Source of the DNA: Janthinobacterium sp. PAMC25594
GTDB lineage: Bacteria; Pseudomonadota; Gammaproteobacteria; Burkholderiales; Burkholderiaceae_D
Assembly (NCBI RefSeq): GCF_019443505.1
Contig: NZ_CP080377.1
Location: 620,001-684,000 of the forward strand
Direction of reading: 5' to 3'
Length of the DNA: 64,000 nt
Below, piece after piece: positions 51,125-59,889 of this stretch. Position 1 is the first letter of the stretch; each line of letters begins with the position of its first letter. The notes beneath the pieces were generated by a model. That model was not told the DNA's origin. It saw only the letters and a list, made by a program, of their open reading frames with translations, and searched no databases. The translations under genes were made by a program, and so were the position numbers.

Positions 51125-52318
51125 CTATTTGGGTTCGCGGGGCAAGGTCAGGACGTGACGCAGATACGCTGTTTCCTCGGCGTGCTGCGCGTGGTAGCGC
51201 GCGCGCGCGGCGCGCATGGCCGCGTGGTGGGCCGCGATACCCGTTTCCGTCAGCTCGACGCCGAAGTCCGCCGGCACCGGCACAGGGCCGCCGAACAGGC
51301 GCGCCAGGATGAAGCGGCCCACATTGTCGCGGTAGTGCGATGCTTCCCAGTAATAGCGCATTGCGCGCGCGCCCGTCACTTGCGGGATAGCCTCGCTGGT
51401 GATGCTGTTGAAGCCGGAAAAATCGTACACGCGCACGTCGCAGCCTTCACCCCGGTAGCGCTGGGCCATCCGCGCCAGGTCGCGCTGCCATGTTTCCATG
51501 GCGTCCCACTTGCCGCGCCAGTACAGGGCGTCGAGCGTGAGCGCATGCGTGGGATTGATGTACAGGCGCAAGCGCGTGCCGCCCCGGCACAGTTTGCCGA
51601 CGCTGGCATCGAAGGCGCGCAGCGCGGGCGCCGTCGGCCCCAGGCCATCGCCAAACTCCTGCAGGCGCGGCGTGAAGGCGCGCGCCGTGCCGGTCCAGGT
51701 ACGGTTGCGGCTGGTGAGGCAGGTCTCGTCGCGCTGGCCGTGCAGCGCCAGGCTGGACAGGCAGACGCCGTCATAGGTACCGCTGAGGATGCGCCAGGTG
51801 TCGCGCGTCATGTCGACCGTCAGGCCGCGCTTGATATTGAGCAAGGCGCGCCGCGCGAAGAACGCGGGGCCGGCGGCCGTCAAGCCCGGCTCCACGCCGG
51901 CCGCGCCCAGTTCCAGCGAGAACGAGGGCGCGTCGATGCCCCACACCATGGTGTCGACATGGCTGACCCTGGCCGCGTGCTCGGCCAGGCGCATGGCTTC
52001 GCCGATCGAGGCACCCGAAACGGCGCTGTTGAAGACACTCTTGCCTTCGAACAAAGTGCGCACACTCGTCGTCGGCAAGCCCATTTCCGTGCGCGAATTG
52101 CCGATATACACGACGGCGGGCCGGTAGCGCGCCACGGCATACGTCTTGCCCCACACGCTGAGTTTTTCGGTCGTCGGCCGCAATCGCTGCAGCAGCGGGC
52201 TGTCCCACTGATGCAGCAAGTACGGATCGACGTGATAATTCACGGCGGAAACGAGGGCCAGCGCGGCCAGCACGCAGGCAAGGAAGATGGCGAGGTAGCG
52301 GCGGGCGGAAGTGTCCAT
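51125..52318 (-). CDS. SGNH-like exopolysaccharide acylation protein, copy 2
   Basis: 397 residues with one N-terminal membrane helix (about 8-26) and a periplasmic domain. YIGNSRTEMG has the SGNH nucleophile Ser75 with Asn in place of the Asp of GDS; the C-terminal ASHYRDNVG supplies the likely catalytic His. It closely resembles the gene just upstream (both start MDTS-RRYL and share NYxVDPYLLHQWDSPLLQR and SGASIGxAxRLAEHA). Next to an MBOAT gene, such proteins accept or transfer acyl groups to extracellular polysaccharide. Confidence 0.78.
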   Translation of the reverse strand: MDTSARRYLAIFLACVLAALALVSAVNYHVDPYLLHQWDSPLLQRLRPTTEKLSVWGKTYAVARYRPAVVYIGNSRTEMGLPTTSVRTLFEGKSVFNSAVSGASIGEAMRLAEHAARVSHVDTMVWGIDAPSFSLELGAAGVEPGLTAAGPAFFARRALLNIKRGLTVDMTRDTWRILSGTYDGVCLSSLALHGQRDETCLTSRNRTWTGTARAFTPRLQEFGDGLGPTAPALRAFDASVGKLCRGGTRLRLYINPTHALTLDALYWRGKWDAMETWQRDLARMAQRYRGEGCDVRVYDFSGFNSITSEAIPQVTGARAMRYYWEASHYRDNVGRFILARLFGGPVPVPADFGVELTETGIAAHHAAMRAARARYHAQHAEETAYLRHVLTLPREPK

Positions 52319-52346
52319 GAGCAGAATTGGAAGTTGAAAATGACGT

Positions 52347-53537
52347 TCAACGCCGGATCAGCGGTCCGTCCAGCACCCGCTGCGCATAGGCCGCCTCGCG
52401 CGCGTGTTCCACGCGATAGCGGTCGCGCGCGGCGCGCATGGCCGCCTGGTGGGCGTCGATGTTGGCCTGCGTCAGCTCCACGCCGAAATCGGCCGGCGCC
52501 GGCGTGTCGCCGCCAAACAAACGCGTCAGGATCAAGCGGCCCACATTGTCCCGGTAATGCGACACTTCCCAGTAATAATGCATGTCGGGCTTGCCGCTGA
52601 CGAGCGGGGTCGCTTCGGTCGTGATGCTGTTAAAGCCGGAAAAATCAACCAGGCGCACGTCGCAGCCGTGCAGGCGGTGACGTTCGACGACCTGCACCAG
52701 GCCGCGTTGCCAGGCCTGCATGGCATCCCACTTGCCGCGCCAGTGCAGCGCGTACAAGGTCAGCGCGTGCGTGGGGTTGATGTACAGGCGCAGGCGCATG
52801 CCTGGCCGGCACAGCTTGCCGATACTGGCGTCGAGCGCGGGTGTCGAGGGCGGTGTCGGCCCCAGGCCATCGCCGAATTCCTGCAGCCGCACGGGAATCG
52901 CATCCTTGGTACCGAGCCAGTGCTTGATGCCCTTGCGGGTGCACGTCTCGTCGCGCTGCCCATACACGGCCAGGTTGGAGCGGCAGGTATCGCCGGCATT
53001 GCCTGTCAGGATGCGCACGCTGTCCTGCGTCATGTCCAGGGTCAGGCCGCGCTTCAGGTTGACCAGGGCGCGCTGGACGAAAAAGCCGTGCCGGGCGCCC
53101 GTCAGGCTGTCTTCCACGCGCACCGCGCCCATGTCCAGGGAAAAAGTGGGCGCGTCGATGCCCCACACCATGGTCTCGACCCGGCTGACCCTGGTCGCAT
53201 GCTCGGCCAGACGGATGGCGTCGCCGATCGAGGCGCCGGACACGGCGCTGTTGAAGATCCTCTTGCCGTCGAACAAGGCACGCACGCCCGTCGGCAAGCC
53301 CATTTCCGTGCGCGAATTGCCGATGTAGATGATGGCCGGCCGGTAGCGCGCCACGGCATAGGTCTTGGCCCAGGCGCCGAGCTTTTCGTTCAGCTGGCGC
53401 GGGCGCTGCAGCAAGGGACTGTCCCACTGGTGCAGCAGGTAGGGGTCGACCTGATAGTTCAGGAAAGAGACGGCGCCGAGCACCAGGCCGACGCAGGCGA
53501 GGAAGCAGACAAGATAGCGGCGGCCGGAAGTGTCCAT
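52347..53537 (-). CDS. SGNH-like exopolysaccharide acylation protein, copy 1
   Basis: 396 residues, same plan as the downstream paralogue: a single N-terminal helix, IYIGNSRTEMG, DFSGFNSIT and VSHYRDNVGRLIL. It starts two bases after the stop of the MBOAT gene and 28 bases separate it from its paralogue, so all three are one transcript. The pair probably arose by tandem duplication; differences are spread over the length, so both seem to be kept by selection. Confidence 0.78.
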   Translation of the reverse strand: MDTSGRRYLVCFLACVGLVLGAVSFLNYQVDPYLLHQWDSPLLQRPRQLNEKLGAWAKTYAVARYRPAIIYIGNSRTEMGLPTGVRALFDGKRIFNSAVSGASIGDAIRLAEHATRVSRVETMVWGIDAPTFSLDMGAVRVEDSLTGARHGFFVQRALVNLKRGLTLDMTQDSVRILTGNAGDTCRSNLAVYGQRDETCTRKGIKHWLGTKDAIPVRLQEFGDGLGPTPPSTPALDASIGKLCRPGMRLRLYINPTHALTLYALHWRGKWDAMQAWQRGLVQVVERHRLHGCDVRLVDFSGFNSITTEATPLVSGKPDMHYYWEVSHYRDNVGRLILTRLFGGDTPAPADFGVELTQANIDAHQAAMRAARDRYRVEHAREAAYAQRVLDGPLIRR

Positions 53538-53539
53538 GC

Positions 53540-55099
53540 TCAGAACTGGAAGTAGAGAAATTCGGTGACCCGGTTCATGCCGAAGATGCAGGCGACGAAC
53601 AGAGCGGCAAACCCCACGCTCCAGCGGCGCGTGGGGCGCCAGCTGAAGGCCCAGCGCCCTGTCGGCTGAAATATTCTTTCAATGGCAGGCTCGTAAAGAA
53701 AGAATATTTCTTGCGTATTGGGCGCCTTGAAAGCCAGCAGCATGGCGCCCAGCAGCACGGGCAAGCCCGGCCCCGCCAGTTCGATCCAGCGGATACCATC
53801 GAACGCCGGATGCAAGCCCCATTGCGCCAGGCTGGCCGCGTGACTGGCCAGGCCGCGCGGCAGGCTCACGCCGTTCGCGCCCAGCAGCGCACCAGTGATG
53901 TCCCAGGCCGTGGCCACGTCGGGCGCGCGGAAGAAGACCCAGGCAAGCATCACGGCAAGAAAAGTCAGGACGCAGGGCCACCAGCGCAGCCAGCAGTACC
54001 CCCGCGCAGCGCCGAACGCGCGCTGCCACGCCTGCTGCAGTACCAGGTACAGGCCGTGCAAGCCGCCCCAGATGACGAACGTCCAGCCGGCGCCGTGCCA
54101 CAGGCCGCCCAGCAGCATGGTCAGCATCAGGTTGCGGTAGCGCAGAGCTTCGCCGTGGCGGCTGCCGCCCAGCGGTATGTATAAATAGTCTCGCAGGAAA
54201 CGCGACAAGGTCATGTGCCAGCGGCGCCAGAAGTCGGCGATATTGGCCGCCTTGTACGGCGAGTTGAAGTTCAGCGGTAATTTCACGCCGAACAGGCGCG
54301 ACAGGCCGATGGCCATGTCCGAATAGCCGGAAAAGTCGAAATACAGCTGGAAGGTATAGGCCAGCACGCCGATCCACGCCTCGATCAGGGTGGGTGTGGC
54401 CCCGGCGGCGAAGACGGGGATGGCCAGCGGCGACAGGTTGTCGGCGATCAGCACCTTCTTTGCCAGCCCAATCGTGAAAATCGACAGGCCGATGGCGAAG
54501 TTGGCCGCGCGCGGGTGAGCGTTGGCCGGGTCGGCGAACTGCGGCATCATGTCGCGGTGGTGCAGCACGGGGCCGGCGATCAAATGGGGGAAATAGCTGA
54601 CGAACAGCACGTAATGAATAAAACGGTACTCGCGCACCTCGCCCCGGTAGCAATCGACGAGGAAGGCGATCTGCGTGAAGGTAAAGAACGAAATGCCGAT
54701 CGGCAGAATGATGTCGAGGCCATGCCACGGCAGGCTGCCAGCGCCAGCACCGGCGGCCACGGCGACGGCATTGACGCTGTCGATGAAAAAATTCGCATAT
54801 TTGTAGTAGGCGAGCAGCCCCAGGTTCAAGGCCAGGGCCGCCACCAGCACGCGCTTGCGGGCCGCGCCCGTGCTGGCCCCCAGCAGGCGCCCGGCGCCAT
54901 AATTGACGCAGATGGAGGCCAGCAGCAGCGGCAGATAGCGCACGTCCCACCAGGCATAGAAGAACAGCGAGGCGAGCGCCAGCCACACGGCCGGCGCCAG
55001 GCGCCAGCTGGCGGAGGACGTCAATCGGTCCAGCAGAAAATAGCCGGCCAGCACGATGGGCAGATAGCCGAACAGGAAGGCGAAGGAGTTAAACAGCAC
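53540..55099 (-). CDS. MBOAT-family O-acyltransferase (AlgI-like)
   Basis: 519 residues from a GTG with AGGAGG before it. About ten membrane helices; MLFNSFAFLFGYLPIVLAGYFLL is the family's start, and the motifs YFDFSGYSDMAIGLSRLFG, NFNSPYKAANIADFWRRWHMTLSRFLRDYLYIPLGGSR and LLGGLWHGAGWTFVIWGGLHG include the conserved His of the active site. It moves an acyl group (often acetyl) across the membrane for polysaccharide modification, with the SGNH proteins downstream. It overlaps the glycosyltransferase gene by 11 bases. Confidence 0.92.
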   Translation of the reverse strand: MLFNSFAFLFGYLPIVLAGYFLLDRLTSSASWRLAPAVWLALASLFFYAWWDVRYLPLLLASICVNYGAGRLLGASTGAARKRVLVAALALNLGLLAYYKYANFFIDSVNAVAVAAGAGAGSLPWHGLDIILPIGISFFTFTQIAFLVDCYRGEVREYRFIHYVLFVSYFPHLIAGPVLHHRDMMPQFADPANAHPRAANFAIGLSIFTIGLAKKVLIADNLSPLAIPVFAAGATPTLIEAWIGVLAYTFQLYFDFSGYSDMAIGLSRLFGVKLPLNFNSPYKAANIADFWRRWHMTLSRFLRDYLYIPLGGSRHGEALRYRNLMLTMLLGGLWHGAGWTFVIWGGLHGLYLVLQQAWQRAFGAARGYCWLRWWPCVLTFLAVMLAWVFFRAPDVATAWDITGALLGANGVSLPRGLASHAASLAQWGLHPAFDGIRWIELAGPGLPVLLGAMLLAFKAPNTQEIFFLYEPAIERIFQPTGRWAFSWRPTRRWSVGFAALFVACIFGMNRVTEFLYFQF

Positions 55100-56162
55100 G
55101 GCGCCTCCTGGCAGGCAAGGACTGCAGCTGGTAGTAACACTCGGCAATTTGCGCCGCCACCCGCTCCCACGTAAAACGTTCCACCAGCGCTTGCACGCGG
55201 GCGCGCTCGGGCGGCAGCGCCAGCAAGTCGAGGATAGCCTGGCGCTGCGCGGGGCCATCGTCCCAGGCCACCTTGCGCAGCGCGAACGCGGAATCGGGCA
55301 AGTCCAGCGCGCTTTGCGCCGTCATCACGACGGGCGTGCCGGCCGCCAGCGCTTCGAGCACGCTCAAGGGAAACACTTCGCCCTGGCTGGGCAAGGCCGC
55401 CACGGCCGCCGCATGGTAGGCGCTGGCCAGCAGCGGGTCGGCGTGGTCGAGCGCGCCCAGCCAGCTGACGTGCGGCAATTCCAGCAACTGCTGCAGATAC
55501 GCCTGCTGTTCGCGGGGCGCGGCGCCGATCAGCACCAGGGGCAAGCCGGCCCCCGTCAGCGCCTGGGCCAGGCCCAGCTGGTTTTTATACGCTGAAATGC
55601 TGCCCACCATCAGCACGAACGGCCCGGCGATGCCCGTTTCGCGCAGGAACAGATCGCCATTGGCCGTGAAGAAATGCGGATTGATCCCGTTCGGCAAGAC
55701 GCGGATGGCGTCCGCCCCCATGCCAAAACCTTGCACGATGGCATCTCGCTCGGCCTCGCCCAGCGCGATCACCACGTCGGCCAGCTGCAGGGCGCGCCGC
55801 GTTTGCGCATAGCTCGTTTGCACCATCCACTCCGTCAGGCGCCCCGCCAGCCAGTCGGCCAGCCGCGCGCGCCAGGCGCTGGCGCGGCCCCAGCCGGGCG
55901 ACAGCAGCGGCGACAGCACCACGGGGACGCCTTGCTCGCTGGCCATTTCCATGATGCGGTAAGTGCCATTGCTGGCCGAAAACACGTGCAGCACGTCGAA
56001 ATCGGCCAGCCGCTCATGGTTGGCGTCGACCAGTTGCACTTCCAGGGGCCGCGCCGGTAGCTGGGGCAGCCGGTTCAGCGCGGCAATGGTTTCGCGTACC
56101 TGAATCTGCAAGCCGCCGTCGCGCTGGAACAGCATCGGGTAGGACAAGATACCGACACGCAT
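55089..56162 (-). CDS. GT4-family glycosyltransferase
   Basis: 357 residues. GT-B fold: N-terminal GILSYPMLFQRDGGLQIQVRETI, then ADVVIALGEAERDAIV, VLPNGINPHFF, the strand VLMVGSISAYKNQ, and the donor motif PSQGEVFPLSVLEALAAGTPVVMT (E-x7-E). AAGGAA precedes the ATG. It adds a sugar to the exopolysaccharide repeat unit in the cytoplasm. It lies between flippase and MBOAT genes. Confidence 0.9.
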   Translation of the reverse strand: MRVGILSYPMLFQRDGGLQIQVRETIAALNRLPQLPARPLEVQLVDANHERLADFDVLHVFSASNGTYRIMEMASEQGVPVVLSPLLSPGWGRASAWRARLADWLAGRLTEWMVQTSYAQTRRALQLADVVIALGEAERDAIVQGFGMGADAIRVLPNGINPHFFTANGDLFLRETGIAGPFVLMVGSISAYKNQLGLAQALTGAGLPLVLIGAAPREQQAYLQQLLELPHVSWLGALDHADPLLASAYHAAAVAALPSQGEVFPLSVLEALAAGTPVVMTAQSALDLPDSAFALRKVAWDDGPAQRQAILDLLALPPERARVQALVERFTWERVAAQIAECYYQLQSLPARRRRAV

Positions 56163-56199
56163 GGTCTTCCTTTCGGGCGTGCGCGCCGCCTGCGGCGCC

Positions 56200-57669
56200 T
56201 CACTGCGGTGATTTGACGGCCAGCCAGCGGCTTGCCAGCTTACGTTGCAACAACAGAAACTCGGCCGCGATGTCATGTTTCAACAGAAAAATACCGGCGA
56301 TCCAGCACAGCAAGGTAGCCAGCGCCGTGCCGGCCAGCGCCAGCAGCGGGATGGCGTGCGGCATGTCGGCCGGCATCCACAGCAGCATGCACAGCGGCGG
56401 CGGACTGCTGATCGCGCACAGGGCCAGGCTCTTGCGCAAGACGGGCAGCAGGACGCGCCAGTCGAGATTGCTGAAGCGCCGCAGGCAGCGGTAAATCAGC
56501 CAGCTGCGCAACAGGGTGCTGAACACCACGGCCCAGGCCACGGCCACCAGCCCGAACGGCGCTGCCAGCAGCAGCGCCGCCACCTTCAGGCCGCCCGCCC
56601 AGGCATCGAGCCAGGCCTGCACGCGCATCTGGCCCGTCGCCACGAACAGGTAGCGGGCCATGCTGAATATGCTATACACGGCCGAGGACAGGCACATGAT
56701 GCGTATCAAGGGCGTACAGGCGCTCCATTGCGGGCCATACAACACTTTGACCAAAGGCAAGGCCATGCAAGCGAGAAACAGGAAAAAGGGCCAGGCCAGC
56801 GCCGTCATATAGCTGACCGTGCGCACATACACGGGTCCCGCACCGCCCTGTTCGCGGTCGCGCGCCGCGAACAGGGGAAACACGACGGGCGAGATCGCGC
56901 TGGTGATGGCCTGGTTAAAAATGCTCAGCATGCTTTGCGTCTTGCCGAACAGGGCCAGGCTTTCGATATCGATCATCTTGCCGATGACCAGGTCCGGCGC
57001 CACCACGCCCGCCTCATCCACCAGCCCGCCGCCCGTCGCGTAGGCGCCGAAGGCAATGATGGCCTTGATGCCGCGCCGTCCCGGCAGCCACGGCAGTTCG
57101 CGGGGGCGCACGACGAGGCTGGTCAGCAGCGAGGCCGTGGAACCGGCCAGCACGGCCGCCACCAGGCTCATGTAACTATGTCCCAGCAAGGCCATGCTCA
57201 CGCCCACCAGCAGGTTGGTGACGCTGTTGGCCGCGTTGATCGCATAAATGGCGCGAAACCGCAATTGGCGCCGCAGCAAGGGCAAGGTCAGCGCGCTGAA
57301 CGGTATCAGCAGGAAGTTAATCGACAGCAGTTGCAGCACCAGTTGCAGGCGCGGCTCTTCATAGAAACGCGCGAGCGGCCCGCTGGCGGCCAGCACCAGC
57401 GCCGCCAGCAGCAAGGCGACGAGCAGGCTGGTCGCCAGCGCGGCGCGCAATTTCTCCATCGTCAGGGTCTTTTCCTGGATCAAATACTGACCCACGCCAA
57501 AATCGCGGTCCACCTGGGCCATGGCCACGAGCACGGCGCCCAGCGAATACACGCCCACCTCGGCCGGTGTCAGCAGGCGCGACAGGATCATCGTGGCGAC
57601 TATGCCCAGCAACAGCACCGTGTACTTTTCAGCAAAGGAAAAGAAGAAGGAATGGCGCGTGGCATTCAT
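56200..57669 (-). CDS. Oligosaccharide flippase (Wzx/polysaccharide transporter)
   Basis: 489 residues with 12-14 membrane helices. The start FFFSFAEKYTVLLLGIVATMILSRLLTPAEVGVYSLGAVLV and DFGVGQYLIQE are typical of the Wzx/RfbX-MOP family. It moves lipid-linked repeat units to the periplasmic face. It follows the fusion glycosyltransferase gene by 18 bases. Confidence 0.9.
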   Translation of the reverse strand: MNATRHSFFFSFAEKYTVLLLGIVATMILSRLLTPAEVGVYSLGAVLVAMAQVDRDFGVGQYLIQEKTLTMEKLRAALATSLLVALLLAALVLAASGPLARFYEEPRLQLVLQLLSINFLLIPFSALTLPLLRRQLRFRAIYAINAANSVTNLLVGVSMALLGHSYMSLVAAVLAGSTASLLTSLVVRPRELPWLPGRRGIKAIIAFGAYATGGGLVDEAGVVAPDLVIGKMIDIESLALFGKTQSMLSIFNQAITSAISPVVFPLFAARDREQGGAGPVYVRTVSYMTALAWPFFLFLACMALPLVKVLYGPQWSACTPLIRIMCLSSAVYSIFSMARYLFVATGQMRVQAWLDAWAGGLKVAALLLAAPFGLVAVAWAVVFSTLLRSWLIYRCLRRFSNLDWRVLLPVLRKSLALCAISSPPPLCMLLWMPADMPHAIPLLALAGTALATLLCWIAGIFLLKHDIAAEFLLLQRKLASRWLAVKSPQ

Positions 57670-57687
57670 GTGGGCAAGCTCCTGGCG

Positions 57688-59778
57688 CTACACGAGACCG
57701 GCATAGAACTGGCGCAGCTGCTGCTCCAGCCGCTGCATTGAATAGTGCTGTTCCGCTTCCAGGCGGGCCTGGCGCCCCATGCGCTGACGCCGCGCCGGGT
57801 CGCGCAGCAGGTCCGCCACGGCCGCGCAGGCGGCGTCCTCGTCGTCGAACGGCAACAGCAGGCCCCCTTCGCTATCGTGCAGGATGTCATGGGTGCCCGG
57901 CACGTCCGTGCCCACGGCCGGCACGCCGCAAGCCATGGCTTCGATGGTGGCGATGCCGAAGCCTTCGTTCTTGCTCAACAGCAGATGCAGGTCGAAGGCG
58001 GGCATCAGCAGCTCGACGCGCTGCCGGAAACCGGCAAACACGACTCTGTCCTGCAAACCCGATTGCTGCGCCTGCAGCCGCAGCATGGCTTCCAGCGGTC
58101 CCGTCCCCACCAGCACTAAATGTAGCTGGGGAAACTGCGGCGCCAGCCTGGCGAACAGGGCCAGCAGCGCTTGCGGGCGCTTTTGCGCGGAGAGTCGCGC
58201 CACGCAGCCGAGCACGAGCGCATTCGGCGGCAGCCCCAGTTCCTTGCGCGCCTGTATTCTCCGTTCCGGTGAGAAAATAAACGTGTCCGTATCGACGCCG
58301 TTGGGAATGACGGCCAGCCGCGTCTGCGGCGCCAGCATGTCGCGGTACAGGTCGAGGAAATGCCGCATGGCCGAGTCCGACACGGCATACACACCTTTGA
58401 CGCCGCGAAACGCCTCTTCCAGCCGGGGCCGCTGCCAGTCGCTGAAGGTTTCCAGAGGAAACGCGTTGTGCACGCTGATCACGGCCGGCAAGCGGCATTG
58501 ACGGGCCAGCCACAGGATGGAGGCGCCATATGCCGTCCAGCAAAACGCCACATGGACCAGGTCCGGCCGCAGCCGCCGCAGCCGCCAGGCGCCCGTGACC
58601 CTGGCGCGCAGCCAATTCCAGCGGCGCCACGCCCAGTGTTCGAGAAACAAGGGCGGCTCGTACACGCGCACTTGCATCTGCCTTGCGCGCAGGTCTTGCG
58701 CCCAGGCGGTAAAACCGGGAAAGCGCCGCAGCGCCAGCATGCTGTCATAGCCGGCCTTGCCAAGCATGCGCGCTTCCTGCGCCATGCGCAGTTCCATGCC
58801 GCCCAGTTCGCCGGAATAGCTGGTGATGACAATGCGCGGCAGGCGCTTTCGGCGGCCGCGCCACGCTTCATGGAAGTAGCCGCGCAGCGCGGCCATTTCC
58901 CAGTGGCACAGGAACAGCGTTTCGCGGTCCCTCCGCAGCCAGGCGCGCGCGCGGGCCAGGCCGTCGCGCAGATAGCGGCCCAGCATCCAGCGCGGCACGC
59001 CGAGCCATTCCACGCTGGGCGCCGGCGCGACGAGGCGGCACTGGCCCCGGCCAAACAGGAAGGAGCGGCGCAATATCCAGTCGGGCTGCACCTGCTGCAC
59101 GCGGATGATGTGTGCCACCCTGGCCTTGGGACAGAACCAGGAAGGGTTGCCGGAACGGTATATTTCCAGGTTCAGCTTGGTTTCGCTGCCCATGGCGTAA
59201 TTGGCTCCCTGCGGGCCGATGCTTTCGTCATAGCGGGCGCCCGCCTCGAAAATGCGGCGGCGAATCGCCATATTGGCGCCCCACACCAGGCCCGGATACA
59301 CGGGCGCGTCGCGCAGGTCGGGGCTGGTAATGCCCCACGTCAAGCCGACAGGCGTCAGGCGCAGCAGCCAGTCGGCCGGCTTTTCCCGCCAGGCGGGCAC
59401 GATGGCGCCGCCGAACAGGGCGTAGCCAGGGTGGGCCCGCGCACTGTCCTGCAAGCGGCACAGCCAGTCGGATGCGGGCATGGCGTCGTCGTCGCCAAAG
59501 ACGAACAGCTCGCCGCCATCGCCGCTTGAACCCAAGGCGTGCTCGACGGCGCCATTCAGGGCGGGACTGCGGCCGCGCCGCGCCACGTAGATATAGCTCA
59601 AAGGCAAGCGGCCGCGAAAGGCGGCGAGCACCCGGTCCGTGGCGTCCGTGCTGCCATTGTCGGCGATGACCAGGCGCCAGCCGCCCACGGGCGAACGCAG
59701 CCCCATGTAAGCGCGCAATACCTGGGGCAAGGTGCCGGCGCCATTGTAGGTCGCCATGAGAACGGTCAACAAGGACAT
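57688..59778 (-). CDS. Bifunctional glycosyltransferase, GT2-GT4 fusion
   Basis: 696 residues in one frame. Residues 1 to about 310 are a GT-A (GT2) enzyme: LTVLMATYNGAGTLPQVL, VIADNGSTDATD and the metal-binding FVFGDDDAMPASDWL. Residues about 320-696 are a GT-B (GT4) enzyme: SYSGELGGMELRMAQ, VISVHNAFP, AVIPNGVDTDTF, VLGCVARLSAQKRPQALL and SKNEGFGIATIEAMACGVPAVGTDVPG. The two would add successive sugars. It is the first gene of the minus-strand operon, divergent from the O-ligase gene. Confidence 0.9.
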   Translation of the reverse strand: MSLLTVLMATYNGAGTLPQVLRAYMGLRSPVGGWRLVIADNGSTDATDRVLAAFRGRLPLSYIYVARRGRSPALNGAVEHALGSSGDGGELFVFGDDDAMPASDWLCRLQDSARAHPGYALFGGAIVPAWREKPADWLLRLTPVGLTWGITSPDLRDAPVYPGLVWGANMAIRRRIFEAGARYDESIGPQGANYAMGSETKLNLEIYRSGNPSWFCPKARVAHIIRVQQVQPDWILRRSFLFGRGQCRLVAPAPSVEWLGVPRWMLGRYLRDGLARARAWLRRDRETLFLCHWEMAALRGYFHEAWRGRRKRLPRIVITSYSGELGGMELRMAQEARMLGKAGYDSMLALRRFPGFTAWAQDLRARQMQVRVYEPPLFLEHWAWRRWNWLRARVTGAWRLRRLRPDLVHVAFCWTAYGASILWLARQCRLPAVISVHNAFPLETFSDWQRPRLEEAFRGVKGVYAVSDSAMRHFLDLYRDMLAPQTRLAVIPNGVDTDTFIFSPERRIQARKELGLPPNALVLGCVARLSAQKRPQALLALFARLAPQFPQLHLVLVGTGPLEAMLRLQAQQSGLQDRVVFAGFRQRVELLMPAFDLHLLLSKNEGFGIATIEAMACGVPAVGTDVPGTHDILHDSEGGLLLPFDDEDAACAAVADLLRDPARRQRMGRQARLEAEQHYSMQRLEQQLRQFYAGLV

Positions 59779-59889
59779 GCCTCCTTGGTCTTACCATGAC
59801 AAAACTATGTAAGGACTCAACAACGTGCTGGACAGTGTTGAGCCAGTGTACCGAGCCTGCCCGCCAGCCCGTTGACAGGCGTCAAGACC

